64,000 nucleotides of DNA from JBGLNJ01 sp034434835 (GCA_034434835.1 DAOTXX010000099.1:1-64000), one strand, 5' to 3'. Shown: positions 1-8,350, counted from the stretch's first letter. A program made the numbers and translations. Notes: generated by a model not told the origin, from the sequence alone.

Positions 1-116
1 TGAACTTGAGGTACAGAGCGTGATGAGACATACTGGCCTCCGCAGGCTAATGGCAGACCGGTGACTCTCTCGCTTGTACCACACTTTATCAAGCCTGACA
101 AGCCAATTCCGCAAGC

Positions 117-530
117 TCATGTCGGGTAGTGAGCTCTAGCGATAGGTTGCGGCGCGCTGTGGCCTTGAGCGGGCTGTCGGTCAGGCCTCAAGGCGCGCGC
201 GTCGCGCAAATAAATGTGACAGATTTCGTTGGGACTGCGGTCCGTGTTCCAGTGGATCAACACGCGGATACAGTGCGGAATATCGTGAGCGATGCCGGGC
301 GCCTGGGCGTCGAGCAGGGCGACCTCGTTCCATCCCATCGAGCGCACAGCCGCGGCGGGAAACGCCGCGTCGAGATCGGGCGTCACGGTAAAATAGACGC
401 TGGCGACGTCGGCCTCGCGCAGGCCGTTGGCTTGAACCAGCGCGGCAAATAGCTCGCGCGTCGCTTCGAGGATCGCTTCGCGTGTGTTGGCGCGGGCGGT
501 GGTCGCGCCGCGAATTCCTCGCAAGAACAT
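117..530 (-). CDS. aroH: Chorismate mutase, AroH type (monofunctional)
   Basis: AroH converts chorismate to prephenate, the first committed step toward Phe and Tyr. The 137-residue product opens with FLRGIRGATTAR and continues with TPDLDAAFPAAAVR and CIRVLIHWNTD, which follow the Bacillus subtilis AroH trimeric fold closely, including the Arg of RGIRGATT and the Glu/Arg-bearing core. An ATG at 548 is also in frame, but the start at 530 matches the family N-terminus best. The C-terminus is about 15 residues longer than usual. The gene stands alone, 0.8 kb downstream of trpA on the same strand, with its own promoter, leader peptide and terminator hairpin just upstream. It lacks the ACT regulatory domain found in PheA fusions, so control probably rests on the leader. 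Identification is confident; the exact start is less so. Confidence 0.93.
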   Translation of the reverse strand: MFLRGIRGATTARANTREAILEATRELFAALVQANGLREADVASVYFTVTPDLDAAFPAAAVRSMGWNEVALLDAQAPGIAHDIPHCIRVLIHWNTDRSPNEICHIYLRDARALRPDRQPAQGHSAPQPIARAHYPT

Positions 531-565
531 GGCAGAGACCTCGACCATAGAGTGTCGGAAAAACA

Positions 566-599
566 AAAAGAGCGTGGGGTTGGAATCCCACGCTCTTTT
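566..599 (-). terminator. Attenuator terminator hairpin in the aroH leader
   Basis: A 13-bp perfect stem (566-578 with 587-599, 8-nt loop) is followed on the minus strand by TTTTTGTTTTT, giving a strong intrinsic terminator 18 nt before the first in-frame aroH ATG and 36 nt before the preferred one. A terminator between promoter and gene is the hallmark of attenuation. Bases 576-587, which cover the loop and the start of the downstream arm, can instead pair with 635-646 in the leader-peptide coding region (10 of 12 positions), giving a mutually exclusive antiterminator. Confidence 0.9.
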
Positions 600-616
600 C
601 AATCGGTACGACGGAC

Positions 617-709
617 CTAGTCGTTTGGCGTGACGATTCGACCCCCGCGCACAGCAGCGGCGTAAAAGTAAAAATAATAGTACGCGAAGGTCGAATGGAA
701 GCTTATCAT
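617..709 (-). CDS. Tyr/Phe-rich leader peptide controlling aroH
   Basis: This is a 30-codon ORF with ATG at 709 and TAG at 617-619. A GAGG ribosome site (716-719) lies 6 nt before the ATG, and the start is about 15 nt after the predicted transcription start. The peptide contains the run AYYYFYFYAAAV: codons 10-16 are Tyr-Tyr-Tyr-Phe-Tyr-Phe-Tyr, with further Phe at codons 4 and 8. Such a run is expected of a ribosome-mediated attenuator like PheL, and Phe and Tyr are the end products of the chorismate mutase branch. Stalling at these codons would leave 635-646 free to pair with the terminator loop. It is too short for ordinary gene finders. The mechanism is inferred; the ORF, SD, codon run and terminator are seen directly. 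Confidence 0.85.
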   Translation of the reverse strand: MISFHSTFAYYYFYFYAAAVRGGRIVTPND

Positions 710-730
710 GGCTTGCCTCAAGTTGGCAAT

Positions 731-760
731 ACTTTACCATACAACCCGCCTCTTTGTCAA
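731..760 (-). promoter_or_regulatory. Sigma-70 type promoter of the aroH leader
   Basis: A perfect -35 TTGACA (755-760, minus strand) and TAAAGT (731-736) are separated by 18 nt. The transcript would start near 724, giving a very short 5' UTR before the leader-peptide SD. Confidence 0.7.
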
Positions 761-1314
761 GTGTGGGGAGTGCACTCGGCGCACAGGGTATTTTACTTTG
801 GGAGCGAACTTGCGCTGCCCTTTGTCATTGCGAGCCGCGAAGCGGCGAAGCAATCTCAGTGCGGCGGATGAGATTGCTTCGCGCCCTGCGGGCGCTACTC
901 AGAAACTTGCGCCTTTGTCGGCGTGTGCCCGCCCGCCGATGAACTCGGCGGGCTACGAAGCGGCGCTGGCTGAAGCCAGCTTAGCCCGTTTCATCGGGCG
1001 CGGCTCCTACCCCCCTTCCGCTCCCCCCGCGAAGCGGGGGGAGTTGGAGGGGAGTACGGGCATGGGGTTCTCGCAATGACAGGAAATTTGCCTTAGAACT
1101 GAAATGCACCCGGCGCACAAGTTTTGTCGTACTTGTTTACCGTCTGTAGCCGCGAAATGAATTTCGCGGCTGTCACGCCCAGTCTGCTGAAGCAGACTGG
1201 GGCCATCGCCAACCGGCTTTAGTCGGTTTCTCGTACCAGCCGGATGATTCATCATCCGGCAAGGTGCGGGTCGGGCAATGACTGCCAAAGGCGGTAAACA
1301 AGATGTTTTGTCTT
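761..1314. repeat. Gap filled with nested palindromic repeats
   Basis: No gene is seen here. A TGTCATTGCGAG end begins at 823 and is followed by GGCGAAGCAATCTC. The matching CTCGCAATGACA end appears only at about 1070, as if other repeats were inserted in between. The intervening part holds a CTCCCCCCGCGAAGCGGGG-type hairpin near 1018-1043 and GCTGGCTGAAGCCAGC (about 964-979). At 1145-1262 a composite of four small hairpins follows, whose order is repeated in inverted orientation at about 9845-9960. The same TGTCATTGCGAG element lies inside a coding sequence at 52,544-52,642. Confidence 0.75.
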
Positions 1315-2106
1315 TTACCTGTCCATCGCCTCGCGCAGTTCGGAAAGGAATGTGCGGGCAGCTTCCACCGCGTTCCCATTTTCGCCGATCCGAGTCACCA
1401 ATGCGCTCCCCACGATCACGCCATCGGCCAGGCTCGCAACGGTCCGCGCCGACTCGGGGTTGGCGATCCCAAAGCCCACGCAAACCGGCCTGGCCGTGAC
1501 GGCGCGCACGCGGCTCACGAACTCGTCCAGGTCGGCGGCGACCTGGCGCCGCGCACCCGTGACGCCCGTGACCGACACCAGGTACAGAAAGCCGCGCGTC
1601 GCTTCGGCGGCCCGGCGCAGGCGTTCCTCAGTGCTCGTCGGCGCGACGAGGAAAATCAAATCGAGGTCGTGTGCGCGGCACATGGCGTCGAACGCACCGG
1701 CTTCTTCGGGCGGCAGGTCCGGCACGATGAATCCCTCCACGCCTGCTGCCTGGGCCGCGCGCGCACACGCTTCCAGGCCAAAGCGCAGGAATGGGTTATA
1801 GTAGCCCATCAAGACCAACGGGATCGTCACGCCGGACTGGCGTGCTTCGCGCGCCAGCTCAAAACACTTGGCGAGCGTCATGCCATTGTGCAGCGCGAAA
1901 TGTGTCGCGCGCTGGATCACCGGGCCGTCGGCCAGCGGGTCGCTGAACGGGACGCCCAGCTCGATCACGTCCGCGCCTGCCTCCACAGCCGCGTGGATCA
2001 GTTGGCGCGAAGTCTCGATCGTCGGAAAGCCGAGCGGCAGATACGGCATCAGTGCCTTGCGGTTTTCCGCTTTCAATCGGGCAAAAGTTTCGTCTAATCG
2101 GTTCAT
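1315..2106 (-). CDS. trpA: Tryptophan synthase alpha chain
   Basis: TrpA cleaves indole-3-glycerol phosphate to indole and glyceraldehyde 3-phosphate and passes indole to TrpB. The 263-residue protein is of normal length. It shows the signature VIELGVPFSDPLADGPVIQ, with the catalytic Glu and Asp, plus MGYYNPFLRFG and a glycine-rich phosphate site near the C-terminus (GVIVGSALV). Its ATG overlaps the trpB stop in an ATGA (2103-2106), implying translational coupling. It is the last gene of the trp operon. No strong intrinsic terminator follows; the downstream gap is full of palindromes that might serve. Confidence 0.97.
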   Translation of the reverse strand: MNRLDETFARLKAENRKALMPYLPLGFPTIETSRQLIHAAVEAGADVIELGVPFSDPLADGPVIQRATHFALHNGMTLAKCFELAREARQSGVTIPLVLMGYYNPFLRFGLEACARAAQAAGVEGFIVPDLPPEEAGAFDAMCRAHDLDLIFLVAPTSTEERLRRAAEATRGFLYLVSVTGVTGARRQVAADLDEFVSRVRAVTARPVCVGFGIANPESARTVASLADGVIVGSALVTRIGENGNAVEAARTFLSELREAMDR

Positions 2107-3293
2107 GCTTCTCCCATCAAAACTGACTTGGTCATTCCAGCTTCCATGACGGTCTGCAAATCCTTATCCCCGCGTCCCGAAAGATTGACCAGGATGATCT
2201 GATCGGGGCGCATCCGGCGCGCCTGTTTGATCGCTTCGGCGAGGGCGTGCGCCGATTCGAGTGCGGGCAGGATGCCTTCGAGCCGTGAGAGTTGGCTGAA
2301 CGCTTCGAGCGCCTCATCGTCGGTGGCGCAGGTGTAACCGGCGCGCTCGGTGTCGTACAGGTGTGCGTGTTCGGGGCCGACGGCGGCGTAATCCAGGCCG
2401 GCGGAGATCGAGTGAGTGTTGCGAATCTGGCCGTCGTCGTCTTGCAGCACGTAGGTGTAGGTGCCGTGCAGCACGCCGGGCCGTGCCTCGGCAAAGCGCG
2501 CGGCGTGTCGGCCTGACTCGATGCCGCACCCGCCGGCTTCGACGCCGAGCATCGCCACGTCGTCATCGCGAAAGGCGTGGAACAGACCGATCGCGTTCGA
2601 CCCGCCGCCGACGCACGCGATCAACAGATCCGGCAGGCGGCCTTCGGCTTGCAGGATTTGCGCGCGCGCCTCATGGCCGATGACGGATTGAAATTCGCGC
2701 ACCATCGTCGGGTAGGGATGCGGGCCGAGCGCCGAGCCGAGCAGGTAGTGCGTGTCGCGCACATTCGTCACCCAATCGCGGATCGCTTCGTTGATCGCGT
2801 CCTTGAGCGTCGCGCTGCCGGCGTCCACGCCGCGCACCTCGGCTCCCAACAACTTCATGCGGAACATGTTCGGCGCCTGGCGGCGCATATCCTCTGTGCC
2901 CATGTAGACGACGCACTGGAGGCCCAACATGGCGCACACGGCTGCTGAAGCAACGCCATGCTGACCGGCTCCAGTCTCGGCGACGATGCGCGTCTTGCCC
3001 ATTCGCCGGGCGAGCAGCCCTTGCCCCAATGCGTTGTTGATTTTGTGCGCGCCGGTATGCGCCAAATCTTCGCGCTTGAGATAGATTTTCGCGCCGCCGC
3101 AGTGCAGAGTGAGCCGCTGCGCAAAATACAGCGGGGTAGGGCGGCCCGAGTACTGCGCGGCCAGGCGGTTCAGTTGCGCCATGAAATCTTGATCCTGGCG
3201 CGCGGCGTTGAAGGCGTGTTCCAATTCTGCCAACGCGGGCATGAGCGTTTCGGGCACAAACTGCCCGCCGTAAGGTCCGAATCGTCCGTCCAT
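2103..3293 (-). CDS. trpB: Tryptophan synthase beta chain
   Basis: TrpB condenses indole with serine to make tryptophan using PLP. The 396-residue protein starts MDGRFGPYGGQFVPETLMPA. The PLP lysine is in HTGAHKINNALGQ, followed by ETGAGQHGVA, and the phosphate-binding loop is GGGSNAIG. A longer reading from 3401 would translate heptad repeat DNA that belongs to the end of trpF, so the ATG at 3293 is preferred. The trpF stop is 1 nt upstream, and an AGGGTGA ribosome site lies within the trpF end. It is a TrpB1-type subunit, consistent with its trpA partner. Confidence 0.97.
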   Translation of the reverse strand: MDGRFGPYGGQFVPETLMPALAELEHAFNAARQDQDFMAQLNRLAAQYSGRPTPLYFAQRLTLHCGGAKIYLKREDLAHTGAHKINNALGQGLLARRMGKTRIVAETGAGQHGVASAAVCAMLGLQCVVYMGTEDMRRQAPNMFRMKLLGAEVRGVDAGSATLKDAINEAIRDWVTNVRDTHYLLGSALGPHPYPTMVREFQSVIGHEARAQILQAEGRLPDLLIACVGGGSNAIGLFHAFRDDDVAMLGVEAGGCGIESGRHAARFAEARPGVLHGTYTYVLQDDDGQIRNTHSISAGLDYAAVGPEHAHLYDTERAGYTCATDDEALEAFSQLSRLEGILPALESAHALAEAIKQARRMRPDQIILVNLSGRGDKDLQTVMEAGMTKSVLMGEA

Positions 3294-3294
3294 T

Positions 3295-4017
3295 TCACCC
3301 TTTCGTCCTTTGTCGTTTGTCTCCCGTCCTTCGTCTTTCGTCCTTCGTCTTTCGTCTCTGTGCCGTTTTGGCTTGCCGGATAAACTGCCGCACCCGATCA
3401 TGGTCTTTGATCCCGGGCGCGCGCTCGACGCCGCTGGAAACGTCCACGCCCCATGGGTGAACCGCGTGAATCGCCTCTACGACGTTGTCCGGGTCCAGCC
3501 CGCCCGCGAGCAGGATCGGGAACTCGCGGGCGATGCTCGCTGCCAGGCCCCAGTCGGCGCGCGCGCCGGTCCCGCCGAATCGCTGCGCGTCGAAGGCATC
3601 CACGATGAACGCGGGCGTGCAGCCGTCCACAGCGGCGCGGTATCGGGCGACCCAAGTCCCGGCCTCAGCGGGGTCGCGCGGGCGCAGCGCCTTGATGACC
3701 TGCAACGACTGGGGCAAGAGAGTGCACAGCGCACGGATCATCTCGGGCGGCTCGTCGCCGTGCAGTTGCGCCACGTCGAGCTGCGCGGTCGTGGCGATCT
3801 TGTGCACGCGCTCTAGCGATTCATTCACAAACACGCCGACAAAGCGCAGGGCATGACCGCGCTGCCTGAGCACAGCGACGATCTCTCCGGCGCGCTCCGG
3901 TTCGATGTAACGCGGCGAGCGGGCAAAGAACACCAGGCCCAACATATCCGCGCCGGCCTCTGCCGCCGCCAGCGCATCGTCCAGGTTCGTGATGCCGCAA
4001 ACCTTAACCTGCACCAT
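3295..4017 (-). CDS. trpF: Phosphoribosylanthranilate isomerase
   Basis: TrpF carries out the Amadori rearrangement of phosphoribosylanthranilate to CdRP. It begins MVQVKVCGITNLDDALAAAE with the catalytic Cys in KVCGIT, and FIVDAFD carries the catalytic Asp. The C-terminal phosphate loop AGGLDPDNV is present. The last 20 or so residues are a Lys/Arg-rich tail encoded by a 7-nt-period repeat (3300-3358) and are not part of the barrel, so the repeat seems to have extended or replaced the original end. The start at 4017 was chosen over 4071 because family members begin at this methionine. It is separated from trpC by 261 bp of repeat DNA. Confidence 0.95.
   Translation of the reverse strand: MVQVKVCGITNLDDALAAAEAGADMLGLVFFARSPRYIEPERAGEIVAVLRQRGHALRFVGVFVNESLERVHKIATTAQLDVAQLHGDEPPEMIRALCTLLPQSLQVIKALRPRDPAEAGTWVARYRAAVDGCTPAFIVDAFDAQRFGGTGARADWGLAASIAREFPILLAGGLDPDNVVEAIHAVHPWGVDVSSGVERAPGIKDHDRVRQFIRQAKTAQRRKTKDERRRTGDKRQRTKG
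3300..3358. repeat. Heptanucleotide repeat array in trpF 3' end
   Basis: Eight consecutive 7-nt units vary around CGTCCTT / CGTCTTT (plus strand). The array is translated in trpF as its basic tail and ends at the trpF stop codon. Confidence 0.85.
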
Positions 4018-4278
4018 TTTCCATTGTAACTGCCTAGCGAAGCTTCGCCTCAAACCGACGAGTATTCTCACCGCAGAGCGCGCGGAGAACGCAGAGGTTT
4101 CTGTGTTCTCTCTGCGTCCTCAGCGGCCTCGGCGGTGAAATCTTGCTCTGTTTGTTCAGAATTTTTACCCTCAAGGATTTCAGCTTGTCGGTTTTCAGCC
4201 ACGAATCCCCGCCTGCGCGAGGACAGGTTTCACGAATGACCACGCCAAGATTTTTTGAAAAAAAAGCCCGGTTCCATT
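4018..4278. repeat. Repeat-filled trpC-trpF spacer
   Basis: This spacer splits the otherwise tightly packed trp operon. It holds an imperfect palindrome of about 80 bp: CACCGCAGAGCGCG near 4070 mirrored by CAGCGGCCTCGGCGGTG near 4120. A second unit follows (CCACGAATC then CACGAATGACCACG). No promoter or gene is convincing here. Confidence 0.6.
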
Positions 4279-5106
4279 TCACGCTTTACGTTTGACGCCT
4301 GACGTTTGACGCCTGACGTTTGACGCTTCACGTTTTACGCTCGTCAGCTCTTGCACCTTCGCCGCCACGTCCCCCGAACGCACCAACGCCTCACCGACCA
4401 GCACGGCGGATACACCCGCACGTGCGACGCGCTCGACATCGGTGCGGGTCGAGAGGCCGCTTTCGGCCACGACGATCTTGGCGGGCGGGATGCGCGGCGC
4501 AAGCCGTTCCGTCGTTTCCAGGCTGACGGTGAAATCCGCCAGGTTGCGGTTGTTGATGCCGATGATCAGCGCGTCTGCGGCCAACGCCCGATCCAGCTCT
4601 GCTTCGTCGTGAACCTCGACCAACGCACCCAGTCCCAGCGATTGGGCCAGCGTAAGACAGTCACGCAGTTGAGCATCGTCCAGAATCCGCACAATCAACA
4701 GGATCGCATCGGCGCCATGTGCGCGCGCCTCGTAAATCTGGTACTCGTCCAACGTGAAATCTTTGCGCAGCACAGGCAGCTCAACCGACGCGCGCGCGGC
4801 CTTCAGATCCGTCAGGCTGCCATTGAAAAAGGTCGCGTCGGTCAAGACCGAGATCGCGGATGCGCCACTGGCAGCGTACAGAGTTGCCAGCCGCGCCGGG
4901 TCGAGATCGGCACGCAGCATCCCGCGCGAAGGCGACGCCCGTTTGACTTCGGCGATGAGCGCGACGTGATCGCGTTGGAGCGCATGCGCAAAATCTCGTG
5001 TAGGCCGGGCCGCTTCGGCCCGTGCACGCATCTGGGCCAGCGGGATGTGTCGCTTGCGTTCCGCGACCTGGGCGCGCGTGTTGGCGACCATGTCATCCAG
5101 GATCAT
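4279..5106 (-). CDS. trpC: Indole-3-glycerol phosphate synthase
   Basis: TrpC closes CdRP to indole-3-glycerol phosphate. The protein has IAEVKRASPSRG with the catalytic lysine, then LRKDFTLDEYQIYEA, GINNRNL, and the phosphate-binding VAESGLSTRTD and AVLVGEALVR. The core ends near residue 255. The final 20 residues are rich in Lys, Arg, Ser and Val and are encoded by a 7-nt repeat array (4281-4345), so the tail is probably not functional enzyme. It lies 3 nt after trpD on the same strand. Identification is certain; only the C-terminal boundary is odd. Confidence 0.97.
   Translation of the reverse strand: MILDDMVANTRAQVAERKRHIPLAQMRARAEAARPTRDFAHALQRDHVALIAEVKRASPSRGMLRADLDPARLATLYAASGASAISVLTDATFFNGSLTDLKAARASVELPVLRKDFTLDEYQIYEARAHGADAILLIVRILDDAQLRDCLTLAQSLGLGALVEVHDEAELDRALAADALIIGINNRNLADFTVSLETTERLAPRIPPAKIVVAESGLSTRTDVERVARAGVSAVLVGEALVRSGDVAAKVQELTSVKREASNVRRQTSGVKRKA
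4281..4345. repeat. Heptanucleotide repeat array in trpC 3' end
   Basis: The units are ACGTTTG, ACGCCTG, ACGTTTG, ACGCCTG, ACGTTTG, ACGCTTC, ACGTTTT in tandem, a clean 7-nt period that runs through the trpC stop region. Confidence 0.9.
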
Positions 5107-5109
5107 CGC

Positions 5110-6147
5110 TCAGGCTGCCAGCGCGGGCGTCTTGAAGCTGTTGCTCAAGGCGATCAGTCCGTTCAGCGCGGCCAGCGCGCAGCCCGAGTCAATCGAGTCG
5201 TGGGCGCGCTCCAGCCCTTCGCGCAGATCGCCCGCCTTGCCGCCCGCCACCAGTGCCGCAGCCGCGTTGAGGGCAGCCACGTCGCGCTTGGGGCCGCGCT
5301 CCTGGCCTTGCAAGATGGCGCGGGTCGTCCGGGCATTTTCGTCGGGACGCCCGCCGCGCAGGTCGTCGCGGGCAGCGCGCGGCAACCCAAGCTGGGTCGC
5401 GTCAATTTCCTCTTCGCAGATCGCGCCGTTGTGGAAACGCGCCACGCGGTTGACGCCCGTCGTCGTCAGCTCGTCCAGGCCGTCTGCGCTATGGAACACG
5501 AACGCGGCGCGTCCGCCCAGCGCGTGCAAGACGCTGGCCACGGTCGTTGTGAGCTGGCCGTCGTACACACCGACGATCTGAGCGGGCGTTCGGGCGGGAT
5601 TGGTGAGCGGGCCGAGCAGGTTGAAAATCGTGCGGATGCCGAGTTCCTTGCGCACCGGCGCGACGTTCTTCATCGCCGGGTGCAGCTTTTGCGCAAAGAG
5701 GAAACCGATACCCACCTCGTCAATGCAGCGCGCCACCTGGGCGGGTGTGAGGTCGAGGTTGACGCCGAGCGCCTCCAGCACGTCGGCGCTGCCGCTGGCG
5801 CCGGACACGGCTCGATTGCCGTGCTTGGCGACGCCCAGCCCCGCGCCCGCGATGACAAACGCGGCCGTCGTTGAGATGTTGAACGTGCCCGAGCCGTCGC
5901 CGCCGGTGCCGGCCGTGTCCACCAGGTCGGTCCGCGCTGGCTGAACGGCGATCGCTTTTTGGCGCATGACCTGGGCGCAGCCGGTGATTTCGTCCACCGT
6001 CTCGCCTTTGACGCGCAGCGCGGTGAGGAAGGCAGCCATCTGCGCGTGCGTCGCCGCGCCGTCCATGATCTCGTTCATCACGGCTTCGACTTCGGCGCGC
6101 GTCAGGTGGTGGCCGTCTACAAGTTTGGCGATAGCTTCGCGGATCAT
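5110..6147 (-). CDS. trpD: Anthranilate phosphoribosyltransferase
   Basis: TrpD transfers phosphoribose from PRPP to anthranilate. The 345-residue protein has the PRPP-binding loop DTAGTGGDGSGTFNIST, then KHGNRAVSGASGSADVLEA and the anthranilate-side HPAMKNVAPVRKELGIRT. Length and motif order are normal for a free-standing TrpD. Its ATG overlaps the trpG stop by 4 nt (ATGA, 6144-6147), so the two are translationally coupled. Confidence 0.97.
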   Translation of the reverse strand: MIREAIAKLVDGHHLTRAEVEAVMNEIMDGAATHAQMAAFLTALRVKGETVDEITGCAQVMRQKAIAVQPARTDLVDTAGTGGDGSGTFNISTTAAFVIAGAGLGVAKHGNRAVSGASGSADVLEALGVNLDLTPAQVARCIDEVGIGFLFAQKLHPAMKNVAPVRKELGIRTIFNLLGPLTNPARTPAQIVGVYDGQLTTTVASVLHALGGRAAFVFHSADGLDELTTTGVNRVARFHNGAICEEEIDATQLGLPRAARDDLRGGRPDENARTTRAILQGQERGPKRDVAALNAAAALVAGGKAGDLREGLERAHDSIDSGCALAALNGLIALSNSFKTPALAA

Positions 6148-6716
6148 GTTTGACCTCCGTATTCGAGAAAATTAGCAAGGATTTGTTTGCCGAATTTGGT
6201 CAGCACACTTTCGGGATGAAACTGCACCCCTTCGAGAGGATAACGCTTGTGGCGCAGGCCCATCACTTCGCCTTCTTTGGTGAACGCCGTGACCTGCAAC
6301 TCGGCCGGCAGCGGCTCTTGAACGATGAGCGAGTGATAGCGCCCCGCCTCGAAAGGATTGGAGACGCCTTCAAAGAGCCTGTGCCCGTCGTGATAGATCG
6401 TCGAGGTTTTGCCGTGCATCAGGCGCGGCGCGCGCGTCACGCTGCCGCCGAACGTGTGGCCGATGCACTGGTGTCCCAGACACACCCCCAGGATGGGGAT
6501 ACTGGAGTGAAACCGACGGATGACATCGTTTGAGATGCCGCCGTCGTCCGGGTCACCGGGGCCAGGCGAGATGACAATGTGCGAAGGCTGGAGGCGCGCA
6601 ATGTCTTCCAACGTCACGGCGTCGTTGCGAAAGACACGCAGCTCCGCGCCCAGCTCGCCCAGGTATTGGACGAGGTTGTAGGTGAACGAATCATAGTTGT
6701 CAATGACCAGGATCAT
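6144..6716 (-). CDS. trpG: Anthranilate synthase glutamine amidotransferase subunit
   Basis: TrpG hydrolyses glutamine and channels ammonia to TrpE. The class I amidotransferase triad is visible: Cys in ILGVCLGHQCIG, and His and Glu in GVQFHPESVLT. The N-terminus MILVIDNYDSFTYNLVQYLG is typical. At 190 residues it is a separate subunit with no TrpD fusion. It may also serve folate synthesis as PabA, because no separate pabA is seen in the window. It is separated from trpE by a 66-bp gap holding a CCCTCATCCCC / GAGGGAGAAG palindrome. Confidence 0.96.
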   Translation of the reverse strand: MILVIDNYDSFTYNLVQYLGELGAELRVFRNDAVTLEDIARLQPSHIVISPGPGDPDDGGISNDVIRRFHSSIPILGVCLGHQCIGHTFGGSVTRAPRLMHGKTSTIYHDGHRLFEGVSNPFEAGRYHSLIVQEPLPAELQVTAFTKEGEVMGLRHKRYPLEGVQFHPESVLTKFGKQILANFLEYGGQT

Positions 6717-6782
6717 GTGGCTCCTCCTATTGAGTTGACCCTCATCCCCGCCCCTTCTCCCTATGAGGGAGAAGAGAGGAGA
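6717..6782. repeat. CCCTCATCC palindromic repeat between trpE and trpG
   Basis: CCCTCATCCCCGCCCCTTCT is followed by CCCTATGAGGGAGAAGAG, an imperfect hairpin. A related unit with GGGAGAAGG and CCCTCTCCC words lies at 8281-8345, just before the trpE ribosome site. Confidence 0.6.
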
Positions 6783-8267
6783 TCATGTGCCCTCTTCGGC
6801 CAATCGGATCGCTTCGGCCAGCGCGCGGGCCTTGTTCACACATTCCTGATGCTCGCGCGCCGGGTCGGAATCGGCGACGATGCCCGCGCCCGCCTGGATG
6901 AACGCGCGTTCCCCTTGCTGGACGATGGTGCGGATCGTGATGCAAAAATCCATGTTGCTCTGGCCTCCCACCGGGAAACCGAAATAGCCGACGGCGCCCG
7001 CATACGGCCCACGCCGCGTCTGTTCGAGTTCTTCGATGATCTCCATGGCGCGGATTTTGGGCGCGCCGGAAACCGTCCCGGCCGGAAAGGTCGCGCGGAG
7101 CAAGTCAAAGCCGTCCAGGCCGGAGCGCAGTTGGCCGGTGACCCGCGAGACGAGGTGCATCACGTGCGAGTACCGCTCCACGTGCATCAGGTCGGGCACG
7201 CGCACTGAGCCGTACTCGCACACGCGCCCCAAATCATTGCGGCCCAGGTCCACCAGCATGACGTGCTCGGCGCGCTCCTTGGGATCGTCGAGCAGTTCTT
7301 GTTCCAAACGCGCGTCCTCGGCCGCATCCACGCCGCGCGGGCGCGTGCCCGCAATCGGGTTGAGCTGGGCGATGCCATCTTCGAGCCGCACGAGCACTTC
7401 GGGCGACGAGCCGACGAATTGCAGATCGCCGAAATCCAAAAAGAACATGTAGGGCGAAGGATTCAGGCGGCGCAGCGCGCGATAGATGGAAAATGGCTCG
7501 GCGCGCGTTTCGCGCGCGAATCGTTGTGAAAGGACGACCTGGAAAATGTCGCCGGCGGCAATGTACTCGAGCGCGCGCCTGACCATGTCCATGTATTGTT
7601 CCGGCGCCACGTTCGACTCGAGGTGATGGTCGTTGCGCGATGGAGGAGGCATCGGCGCGGGGATCGGTTGATTCAATCGCGCGACGATGCACTCGATGCG
7701 GCAGACGGCGTCCTCGTAGGCGGCGCGCGGGTCGCCGCTGGCGTGCGCGTTGGCGATGACGAGCGCGCGGTGCTTGACGTGGTCAAAGGCCACCAGCGTA
7801 TCGGTGAGGAGAAAGAGGGCATCGGGCAGGTCGAGATCGCGGCGAGCCGTTTGCGGCAGGCGCTCGATGTGACGCACGAGGTCGTAGGCCAGGTAGCCGA
7901 CGGCCCCGCCGAAGAAACGCGGCAGGCCCGGCACGGGCACAGCGCGGTAAGGCGCAAGCAGGCCGCGCAGCACATCGAGCGGGTCTTGGCCGTCGAGTGA
8001 GCATCGCTCGACGCCCCGGCCATCGTGGATCATCACCTGGTCGCCGCGCAAGGTCAGCACGCGCGCCGGGGCCACGCCGAGGAACGAATAGCGCGCCAGT
8101 TGCTCGCCGCCTTCGACTGATTCGAGCAGGAACGATTCGCCCTGACCGCGCAGTTTCAAATAGACCGAGACCGGCGTCTCCAGATCGGTGTTGATCTCTC
8201 GATAGACCGGGATCAGGTTCCCTTGCGTTGCCAGCGATTCAAATTCAGTCAAGGTCGGATGGTACAT
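6783..8267 (-). CDS. trpE: Anthranilate synthase component I
   Basis: TrpE makes anthranilate from chorismate with ammonia from TrpG. The 494-residue protein carries the LLES feedback motif (FLLESVEGGEQLARYSFLG), which binds tryptophan in this family. It also has the chorismate-binding core: VGSSPEVLVRLEDG, NPIAGTRPRG, LVDLGRNDLGRV, FPAGTVSGAPKIRAMEI and QAGAGIVADS. The ATG at 8267 follows a GGAGG ribosome site; the longer reading upstream is the T-box leader, not protein. It is the first structural gene of the operon, so control is expected both by allostery and by the T-box. Confidence 0.97.
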   Translation of the reverse strand: MYHPTLTEFESLATQGNLIPVYREINTDLETPVSVYLKLRGQGESFLLESVEGGEQLARYSFLGVAPARVLTLRGDQVMIHDGRGVERCSLDGQDPLDVLRGLLAPYRAVPVPGLPRFFGGAVGYLAYDLVRHIERLPQTARRDLDLPDALFLLTDTLVAFDHVKHRALVIANAHASGDPRAAYEDAVCRIECIVARLNQPIPAPMPPPSRNDHHLESNVAPEQYMDMVRRALEYIAAGDIFQVVLSQRFARETRAEPFSIYRALRRLNPSPYMFFLDFGDLQFVGSSPEVLVRLEDGIAQLNPIAGTRPRGVDAAEDARLEQELLDDPKERAEHVMLVDLGRNDLGRVCEYGSVRVPDLMHVERYSHVMHLVSRVTGQLRSGLDGFDLLRATFPAGTVSGAPKIRAMEIIEELEQTRRGPYAGAVGYFGFPVGGQSNMDFCITIRTIVQQGERAFIQAGAGIVADSDPAREHQECVNKARALAEAIRLAEEGT

Positions 8268-8350
8268 GCAAACCTCCGCTTGTTTCCCTCTCCCACAGGG
8301 CGCGTGCTCCCTTCGTCCTTTGGGAGAAGGGATAGGGATGAAGGGCATCT

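Noticed and set aside
4351..5874. A 507-codon plus-strand ORF across trpC and trpD
   Set aside because: It is antisense to two well-conserved trp genes and has no recognisable protein features.
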